64,000 nucleotides of DNA from Agrococcus sp. Marseille-Q4369 (lineage in GTDB: Bacteria; Actinomycetota; Actinomycetes; Actinomycetales; Microbacteriaceae), in NCBI RefSeq assembly GCF_018308945.1, contig NZ_CP070501.1:124001-188000 (forward strand), given 5' to 3'. The first letter of the stretch is position 1. Each line of letters opens with the position of its first letter. A model generated the notes under the pieces. The model had not been told where the DNA came from and ran no database searches. It saw nothing but the letters and a program-made list of their open reading frames with translations. Below are positions 58,519 to 64,000 of the stretch, piece by piece. The translations under genes and the position numbers were made by a program.

Positions 58519-59720
58519 AGCCGTACCGCATCCAGCTCGAGCGGCTCAGGGCGGCCGTGATGCCGACCATGCCGTCTGGCGTCGAGCCGACCGACGCAGA
58601 GGTCGTGGCCCGCTTCGCGGCCGGGGCGTGGACGGTGCTGCCCGAGCCCGGCGACGGCGCGGTCGGCGTCGCTCGCGAGCTCGTCGGCGATGTGCGCGCG
58701 CTCGAGCTGCTCGTCGAGGGTGCTGGCGCGGCGACGTGGGCCGACGAGCTCGCCGACGCCGAGGCGGCGCGAGCGGTCGCGGCGGGCGTCGAGCGCTGGC
58801 GGCCGCGGCTCGAGGCCGAGCGGATCCTCGCAGCCTTCACGCAGGGCGCCGCCTTCGGGCAGGTGCTGCTCACGCGCGCCGATCCCAGTTGGCCGGCGAG
58901 CATCGACGACCTCGGGCCGCATGCTCCCGCCGGACTGTGGGTGCGCGGCGATCCGGCGATGCTCGAGCGTTGCGAGCGCTCGGCCGCGCTCGTCGGCTCG
59001 CGCGCATCGTCGGGCTACGGCGAGCTCGTGACCGGGCAGCTGGCCGCAGGGCTCGTCGATCGCGGGTTCGCGGTCGTCTCGGGCGGCGCCTACGGCATCG
59101 ACGGCACGGCGCACCGCGCCGCGATGGCGGCGGGCGGCACGACCGTCGCGGTGCTCGCAGGCGGACTCGACCGCTTCTACCCGGCGGGCCACGACGAGCT
59201 GCTCCACCGCGTCGCCGCGGCGGGCTGCGTCATCGCGGAGGCGCCGAGCGGCGTGCCGCCCACGCGATGGCGGTTCCTCGCCCGCAACCGACTCATCGCG
59301 GCGCTCGCGAGCGCGACCGTCGTCGTCGAGGCGGGGAGCCGCTCGGGGTCCATCAACACCGCCGGGCACGCCGCGGCGCTCGGGCGGCCGCTCGGCGCGG
59401 TGCCCGGGCCTGTGACCTCCGGCGCGAGCACCGGCTGCCACCGGCTGCTGCGCGACTACGGAGCGACGGTGATCGAGCGAGCCGAGCACATCGTCGGGCT
59501 CGTCGACGGCCCGGGTGACGAGCAGCTCGCGATCGGCGGACTCTCGAGCGACGAGCTGCGCGTGCTCGACGCGCTGAGCGCGAGGGCGGCGCGCGACATC
59601 GACGAGCTCGCCGTGCGCACCGGCATGGCGCGGGGCGAGGTCGTCGCGAGCCTCTCGCTGCTCGAGCTCGGCGGCCGGGCGATCGAGCGCGGCCAGGGCT
59701 GGGTGAAGGTCGCGACCTGA
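58515..59720 (+). CDS. dprA: DNA-processing protein DprA
   Basis: This 401-residue protein has the Rossmann-like DprA core VVSGGAYGIDGTAHRAAMAA, VAVLAGGLDRFYPAGHDEL, RWRFLARNRLIAALA and the VVEAGSRSGSINTAGHA loop, with a C-terminal winged helix (DIDELAVRTGMARGEVVASL). It loads RecA on incoming single strands. The roughly 100-residue N-terminal part is divergent. ATG 58515 overlaps the previous stop (ATGA). Confidence 0.94.
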   Translation: MKPYRIQLERLRAAVMPTMPSGVEPTDAEVVARFAAGAWTVLPEPGDGAVGVARELVGDVRALELLVEGAGAATWADELADAEAARAVAAGVERWRPRLEAERILAAFTQGAAFGQVLLTRADPSWPASIDDLGPHAPAGLWVRGDPAMLERCERSAALVGSRASSGYGELVTGQLAAGLVDRGFAVVSGGAYGIDGTAHRAAMAAGGTTVAVLAGGLDRFYPAGHDELLHRVAAAGCVIAEAPSGVPPTRWRFLARNRLIAALASATVVVEAGSRSGSINTAGHAAALGRPLGAVPGPVTSGASTGCHRLLRDYGATVIERAEHIVGLVDGPGDEQLAIGGLSSDELRVLDALSARAARDIDELAVRTGMARGEVVASLSLLELGGRAIERGQGWVKVAT

Positions 59721-59773
59721 ACGATCAGAGGCCGCTCCGGCGCGCTCGGGAGCCGGGGAAGGGGGGGCAAGGC

Positions 59774-59779
59774 TAGCCT
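59774..59779 (+). promoter_or_regulatory. -10 element, leaderless start of phosphoesterase gene
   Basis: TAGCCT ends 6 bases before GTG 59786. Confidence 0.55.
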
Positions 59780-59785
59780 GAGCGC

Positions 59786-60694
59786 GTGACCTACGGCATG
59801 CATCCGGACGCGGCGGTCGTGATCGCCCACCTCAGCGACACGCACCTGCTCGCGGGCGGCGCGCCGCTCGCGGGGCTGGTCGACACCGAGGCCCACCTCC
59901 GCGATACCGCGGCGCGACTGCGCGTCGCGGCCGCCGATGCCGACGTCATCGTCGTCTCCGGCGACGTGGCCGATCTGGGGGAGCCCGCCGCGTACGCGCT
60001 CGCGCGCGAGATCCTGGAACCGGTCGCGGCGGAGCTCGGCGCGCCGATCGTCTGGACGGCCGGCAATCACGACGAGCGGCCCGCGATGCGCGAGGCGCTC
60101 AGCCTCGGCGGGGCGCCGCTCGACCCGATCGACTCGATCGTCGAGGTGGGCGGGCTGCGCGTCATCGCGCTTGACTCGAGCCTGCCCGGTTGGCACCACG
60201 GCGGCTTCGACGAGGGGCAGGCCGAGTGGCTCGCCGACGCGCTCGAGGACCCGCCCGCGCTCGGCTCCGTGCTCGTCATGCACCACCCGCCGCTGCCGTA
60301 CCGCACCCGGCTCATGCGGCTGCTCGAATTCCGCGACGAGGAGCGGCTGCGCGAGGTGGTCGACGGCGCCGACGTGCGCGCGATCCTCTCCGGACACCTC
60401 CACATCGGCGGGTCCGGCACGTTCGCCGAGGTGCCGGTCGTGCTCGCGAGCGCGACGAGCTACGCCGATGACCTCGCCGGCCCGCCGCCCGCGATGCACG
60501 GGATCGACGCGACGCAGTCGTTCAACCTCATCGAGGTCTACGCCGATGCGATCGCGCACTCGGTCGTGCCAGCGCTGCCGCAGGAGTCGCGCGAGACGGT
60601 GCCCGCCGAGCTCGCGCGCGCAGTCGACGCGCTCGACCCCGCCGAGCGGCTCGACCGCTTCAGCCGCAAGCCTGCTCCGGCGGACGGCGCCTGA
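59786..60694 (+). CDS. CpdA-like metallophosphoesterase
   Basis: This 302-residue calcineurin-like phosphoesterase has the metal motifs AHLSDTHL, VSGDVADLG, AGNHDERP, MHHPP and GHLHIGG in order. The arrangement matches the CpdA cyclic-nucleotide phosphodiesterase group; substrate not proven. It is probably leaderless. xerC starts directly after its stop (TGAATG). Confidence 0.9.
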   Translation: MTYGMHPDAAVVIAHLSDTHLLAGGAPLAGLVDTEAHLRDTAARLRVAAADADVIVVSGDVADLGEPAAYALAREILEPVAAELGAPIVWTAGNHDERPAMREALSLGGAPLDPIDSIVEVGGLRVIALDSSLPGWHHGGFDEGQAEWLADALEDPPALGSVLVMHHPPLPYRTRLMRLLEFRDEERLREVVDGADVRAILSGHLHIGGSGTFAEVPVVLASATSYADDLAGPPPAMHGIDATQSFNLIEVYADAIAHSVVPALPQESRETVPAELARAVDALDPAERLDRFSRKPAPADGA

Positions 60695-61597
60695 ATGGAC
60701 CTCGCCGAGGCGATCGAGGGCTACCTCGCCCACCTCGCGCGCGAGCGCGGCTACTCCGCGAACACCGTGCGGGGCTACCGCGGCGACCTCCGGAGCCTCG
60801 AGGAGCACTGCGGGCGCGCCGGCATCCGCGATGCCGCTGACGTCGACCTCGACGCGCTCCGCGACTGGCTCTACGCGAGCGCCCAAGCGGGCATGGGCAA
60901 GTCGACCATCGCGCGACGATCGGCCGCGGCGCGCGGGTTCAGCAGCTGGATCGCCGCGCACGGCGGAGACGACGTCGCGGCGCGGCTGCGCACGCCGAAG
61001 CGCGACCGCCACTTGCCGCGCGTGCTCTCGCGGCAGGCGATCGATGCGGTGCTCGGCTCGCTGCACCAGGCGGCCGCGGACGGCGATGCGGCCGCGCTCC
61101 GAGACGTCGCCGTCGTCGAGCTGCTCTACGCGAGCGCGCTGCGGGTGAGCGAGCTCGTCGGGCTCGACGTCGACGACGTCGACCTCGAGCGGCTCACCGT
61201 GCGCGTCACGGGCAAGGGCTCGAAGGAGCGGGTCGTCCCGTTCGGCCGACCCGCGCTCGACGCGATCGTCGATTGGCTCCGCAGCGGCCGGCCGCGGCTC
61301 GTGAGCGCCGCGCGCTCGCAGCCGGCGCTCTTCCTCGGCGCGCGGGGCGGGCGCCTCGGGCAGCGGCGCGTGCACGAGCTCGTGACGTCGCTGCTCGAGG
61401 CGACGCCGGGCTCGGGCCCGCACGGGCCGCACACCCTCCGCCACACCGCGGCGACGCACCTCCTCGACGGGGGCGCCGACCTCCGCGCGGTGCAGGAGAT
61501 GCTCGGCCACTCGAGCCTAGGCACGACGCAGATCTACACGCACGTCTCGCTCGAGCGCCTCGCCGAGGCCTACCGCACCGCCCACCCTCGCGCTTGA
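60695..61597 (+). CDS. xerC: Tyrosine recombinase XerC
   Basis: This 300-residue recombinase has an N-terminal SAM-like DNA-binding domain and the catalytic set: R in SALRVSELVGLD, K in TGKGSKERVV, HxxR in HTLRHTAATHLL, H in LGHSSLGTTQ and the nucleophile tyrosine in IYTHVS. It resolves chromosome dimers with XerD at dif. Its place before rpsB is standard for actinobacteria, so it is not a phage integrase. Its 3' end overlaps the opposing gene by 28 bp. Confidence 0.94.
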   Translation: MDLAEAIEGYLAHLARERGYSANTVRGYRGDLRSLEEHCGRAGIRDAADVDLDALRDWLYASAQAGMGKSTIARRSAAARGFSSWIAAHGGDDVAARLRTPKRDRHLPRVLSRQAIDAVLGSLHQAAADGDAAALRDVAVVELLYASALRVSELVGLDVDDVDLERLTVRVTGKGSKERVVPFGRPALDAIVDWLRSGRPRLVSAARSQPALFLGARGGRLGQRRVHELVTSLLEATPGSGPHGPHTLRHTAATHLLDGGADLRAVQEMLGHSSLGTTQIYTHVSLERLAEAYRTAHPRA

Positions 61598-62082
61598 GGG
61601 CACCCGCGCGCCCCGGCGCATCCGCGTGCCAGGGTGCGCTTGCCGCCCCGCATGGGCAGCAGCACCGGCCGCTCGACGCCGAGGAGCGGCAGCGGATCGA
61701 CGTACTGCCCGGCGAGCCGCGCCCCGACGTGCAGCCTCGTCGCGCCCGGCACGTGGCCGGGCAGCAGCGTGCCGATCCGGTCGCCGCGGCGCACGGCATC
61801 GCCGCGCGCGACGGAGGGCTCGACCGGCTCGAAGCTCGACACGAGGCCGCCCGCGTGCTCGATCGAGACGACCGGCCGGCCGGCGACCGGGCCGGCGAAG
61901 CGCACCGTGCCGTCGTCGGGCGCGACGACCGCCGACCCCGGTGCCGCCTCGAGGTCAATGCCGCGATGCCCGGGACCGTAGGGCCCGGCCGCCATGTCGA
62001 ACGCGCGCGCCACGACCGCCGGCTCGACCGGCCACGCCCACGGCGCGACGGCGAGCGCGAGCAGGATCGCGAGGGCGCGCAT
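61570..62082 (-). CDS. M23-family peptidase-like secreted protein
   Basis: This 170-residue protein has an N-terminal hydrophobic segment (MRALAILLALAVAPWAWPVE), a likely signal, and an M23 core: GHRGIDLEAAPGSAVVAPDDG and HVGARLAGQYVDPLPLLG. Of the family's zinc motifs, HxxxD (GHRGIDLE) is present and the second, usually HLHFE, is reduced to LHVGA. It may bind or cut peptidoglycan; activity is uncertain. The ATG at 62082 is preferred to the more distant upstream ones. It runs against xerC. Confidence 0.75.
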   Translation of the reverse strand: MRALAILLALAVAPWAWPVEPAVVARAFDMAAGPYGPGHRGIDLEAAPGSAVVAPDDGTVRFAGPVAGRPVVSIEHAGGLVSSFEPVEPSVARGDAVRRGDRIGTLLPGHVPGATRLHVGARLAGQYVDPLPLLGVERPVLLPMRGGKRTLARGCAGARGCPQARGWAVR

Positions 62083-62172
62083 CCCGACAGCGTGCCGCGG
62101 AGGGCGGCGGGGCGGGGCGGATGCGCGCGGCACCGGTGGAGAACGGGCTGCGACGACGGGCCCCGCAGCGTG

Positions 62173-62178
62173 TAGCAT
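62173..62178 (+). promoter_or_regulatory. -10 element of rpsB
   Basis: TAGCAT predicts a start near 62185 and a leader of about 176 bases, long for this window. GAGAGG and CCTCTC make a 6-bp hairpin at its 5' end (62179-62198). It may contain an S2-responsive element. Confidence 0.45.
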
Positions 62179-62360
62179 GAGAGGGCGTCGCCTCTCGGCG
62201 ATGACTACGCGCGCCCGTCGCGACGACACCCCCGATGGTCCAGCTCTCGAGCACAGAGCCTGCAAGTTCCGTGCCCGAGCGCCTGGTGGTGGTGCGTCAG
62301 GGCGCCAGGGGCTCGGCCGACCGGTCGAGCCGGCAACCAGAACAGAAGAAGGAGGCGGCC

Positions 62361-63275
62361 ATGGCCGTCGTCACGACTCGCCAGCTGCTCGACAGCGGCG
62401 TGCACTTCGGGCACCAGACCCGACGCTGGAACCCCAAGATGAAGCGATTCATCTTCACCGAGCGCTCCGGCATCTACATCATCGACCTGCAGCAGTCGCT
62501 CGCCCACATCGACAAGGCGTACGACTTCGTCAAGGAGACGGTCGCCCACGGCGGCAGCGTGCTCTTCGTCGGCACGAAGAAGCAGGCGCAGGAGTCGATC
62601 GCCGAGCAGGCGACGCGCGTGGGCCAGCCCTACGTCAACCAGCGCTGGCTCGGTGGTCTGCTCACGAACTTCAACACGGTCTCCAAGCGCCTCAGCCGCA
62701 TGAAGGAGCTCGAGGAGCTCGACTTCGACGACACGACGCAGGGCTACACCAAGAAGGAGCTGCTGCTCAAGAAGCGCGAGCTCCTGAAGCTGCAGAAGTC
62801 GCTCGGCGGCATCCGCAACCTGCAGCGCACGCCGTCCGCGCTGTGGATCGTCGACACGAACAAGGAGCACCTCGCGGTCGACGAGGCGAAGAAGCTCGGC
62901 ATCCCGATCATCGCCATCCTCGACACGAACTGCGACCCCGACGACGTCACGTACCCGATCCCGGGCAACGACGACGCGATCCGCTCGGTCGCGCTGCTGA
63001 CGAAGATCGTGGCCGACGCGGCTGCCGAGGGGCTCATGCAGCGCCACGGCGGCGGCGCGGACGCCGAGGTCGAGCCGATGGCCGAGTGGGAGCGCGAGCT
63101 CCTGGAGCAGGCCAACGCCGAGCAGGCCAACGCCGAGCAGGCCAACGCCGAGCAGGCCGCTGCGCCCGCCGCTGACGAGGCCGCCGCCGAGGCGCCGGTC
63201 GCCGAGGAGGCCCCCGCCGAGGAGGCCCCCGCCGCCGAGACCACCGAGGACGCCACCGCGTCCGAGTCGAACTAA
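62361..63275 (+). CDS. rpsB: 30S ribosomal protein S2 with repeated acidic tail
   Basis: This 304-residue protein has the S2 core [43 protein letters not shown] and [21 protein letters not shown]. The tail of about 60 residues is rich in Glu and Ala and contains EQANA three times, encoded by 15-bp repeats. GGAGG lies five bases from ATG 62361. tsf follows after 10 bases. Confidence 0.97.
   Translation: MAVVTTRQLLDSGVHFGHQTRRWNPKMKRFIFTERSGIYIIDLQQSLAHIDKAYDFVKETVAHGGSVLFVGTKKQAQESIAEQATRVGQPYVNQRWLGGLLTNFNTVSKRLSRMKELEELDFDDTTQGYTKKELLLKKRELLKLQKSLGGIRNLQRTPSALWIVDTNKEHLAVDEAKKLGIPIIAILDTNCDPDDVTYPIPGNDDAIRSVALLTKIVADAAAEGLMQRHGGGADAEVEPMAEWERELLEQANAEQANAEQANAEQAAAPAADEAAAEAPVAEEAPAEEAPAAETTEDATASESN
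63105..63149 (+). repeat. 15-bp repeat, three units, in rpsB
   Basis: GAGCAGGCCAACGCC at 63105, 63120 and 63135 is followed by a partial fourth copy and encodes the EQANA repeats of the S2 tail. Confidence 0.95.
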
Positions 63276-63285
63276 GGAGCAGCGC

Positions 63286-64000
63286 ATGGCCAACATCAGC
63301 ATCGCCGACCTCAAGATGCTGCGCGAGCAGCTCGGCACCGGCATGAGCGACACGAAGGCGGCCCTCGAGGAGGCCGGCGGCGACGTCGAGAAGGCGACCG
63401 AGATCCTCCGCCTCAAGGGCGCGAAGGGCAACGCGAAGCGCGCCGACCGCTCCACGAGCGAGGGCCTCGTCGCCACAGCCTCGGGCGAGGGTGCCGTGAC
63501 GATGATCGCGCTCGGCTGCGAGACGGACTTCGTCGCGAAGAACGAGAAGTTCATCGCGCTCTCCGAGCGCGTCGTCGCGGCCGTCGCCGCGGCAGGCGCC
63601 GCCGACCTCGAGTCGGCGCTCGCCGCTCCGGCCGAGTCGGGCACCGTCAAGTCGATCATCGAGGAGCAGGCCGCCACCATCGGCGAGAAGGTCGAGCTCA
63701 CGAAGGTCACGCGCGTCGAGGGCGACCAGCACGCCGTCTACCTGCACCGCACGTCGAAGGACCTGCCCCCGCAGGTCGGCGTCGTGGTCGCCTACTCGGG
63801 CGACGACGCGGAGACGGCGCGCGCCGTCGCGCAGCACATCGCGATGTTCGACCCGACCTTCGTCTCGCGCGACGAGGTGCCGGCCGAGCAGGTCGAGAAG
63901 GAGCGCGAGCTCGTCTCGGAGATCGCTCGTGGCGAGGGCAAGCCCGAGGGCGCCCTGCCGAAGATCATCGAGGGCCGCCTCACCGGCTTCTTCAAGCAGA
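63286..64000 (+). CDS. tsf: Elongation factor Ts, 3' end outside window
   Basis: The first 238 residues are visible. They include the UBA-like N-terminal helix (ISIADLKMLREQLGTGMSDTKAALEEA), the TDFVAKNEKF motif that contacts EF-Tu, and the later VELTKVTRV and LHRTSKDLPPQVG segments. It exchanges GDP on EF-Tu. AAGGAGC lies before ATG 63286. It forms an operon with rpsB. Confidence 0.96.
   Translation, partial: MANISIADLKMLREQLGTGMSDTKAALEEAGGDVEKATEILRLKGAKGNAKRADRSTSEGLVATASGEGAVTMIALGCETDFVAKNEKFIALSERVVAAVAAAGAADLESALAAPAESGTVKSIIEEQAATIGEKVELTKVTRVEGDQHAVYLHRTSKDLPPQVGVVVAYSGDDAETARAVAQHIAMFDPTFVSRDEVPAEQVEKERELVSEIARGEGKPEGALPKIIEGRLTGFFKQ

Noticed and set aside
60695-61597. Phage or island integrase
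   Set aside because: The protein matches XerC and its place before rpsB-tsf is the normal chromosomal position; no att repeat or phage gene is near.
1-64000. tRNA or rRNA genes, insertion sequences, prophage, biosynthetic cluster
   Set aside because: Reading both strands I found no cloverleaf with GTTCRANNC-type arm, no transposase, no phage structural gene and no NRPS or PKS module.

Overview
This is a very GC-rich stretch of a high-GC Gram-positive chromosome. The gene order (smc, ftsY, ffh, rpsP-khpA-rimM-trmD, rplS-lepB-rnhB, dprA, xerC, rpsB-tsf), the fused 2-oxoglutarate decarboxylase/dehydrogenase Kgd, a GuaB1-type protein and an F420-type luciferase-like oxidoreductase all point to an actinobacterium. 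The intergenic palindromes near 40.4-40.5 kb resemble, from memory, repeats common in Microbacteriaceae. My guess is a member of that family, perhaps Agrococcus; the genus is not shown by the sequence.

Layout. 1-5.1 kb (minus): an exopolysaccharide operon with a priming glycosyl-phosphotransferase, a glycosyltransferase, a Wzz/BY-kinase fusion and a Wzx-like flippase cut by the window edge. 5.2-9.0 kb (minus): kgd, ending in a strong terminator. 9.1-12.8 kb: an HNH nuclease, a PolA-like polymerase and guaB1. 12.8-16.6 kb (plus): a leaderless micro-ORF, two CNNM/CorC-like membrane proteins and a GT87-like membrane glycosyltransferase. 16.4-19.0 kb (minus): metX and metY for methionine synthesis. 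19.2-22.3 kb: an SDR, an MFS transporter and a ZIP transporter. 22.4-25.5 kb (plus): yceD-rpmF-rnc-mutM and a DUF2461 gene. 25.5-29.2 kb (minus): an aldehyde dehydrogenase and two double-GNAT proteins. 29.3-43.3 kb: smc, a lipoprotein, an FAD oxidoreductase, an antitoxin/VapC pair, a methyltransferase, an AlkA-like glycosylase, a TerC protein behind a yybP-ykoY-type riboswitch, ftsY, a degenerate AMP-binding protein and ffh. 43.4-47.1 kb (plus): an iron-siderophore ABC importer behind a DtxR/IdeR box. 47.2-51.2 kb: an SDR, a repeat array, a third double-GNAT protein, an LLM oxidoreductase and a YbdK-like ligase. 51.2-64 kb (plus): a translation, secretion and DNA-processing superoperon ending in rpsB and a truncated tsf.

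How it works together. Most genes are housekeeping: ribosome assembly (S16, KhpA, RimM, TrmD, L19, L32, S2, EF-Ts), co-translational targeting (Ffh, FtsY, LepB), chromosome handling (Smc, XerC, DprA, RNase HII) and DNA repair (MutM, AlkA-like). Accessory layers are surface polysaccharide, metal handling (CNNM, ZIP, TerC, siderophore uptake) and one toxin-antitoxin pair.

The most distinctive signals lie between genes. At least sixteen genes have a TANNNT-like -10 hexamer almost exactly 6 nt before their ATG or GTG, the mark of leaderless mRNAs. Other signals are short tandem or inverted repeats at gene ends, a 68-bp duplication that copies the end of ftsY, two duplicated 4-codon minigenes before mutM, and a likely CTG start. 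I found no CRISPR array, prophage, insertion sequence, tRNA or rRNA gene, and no clearly new defence or biosynthetic system.
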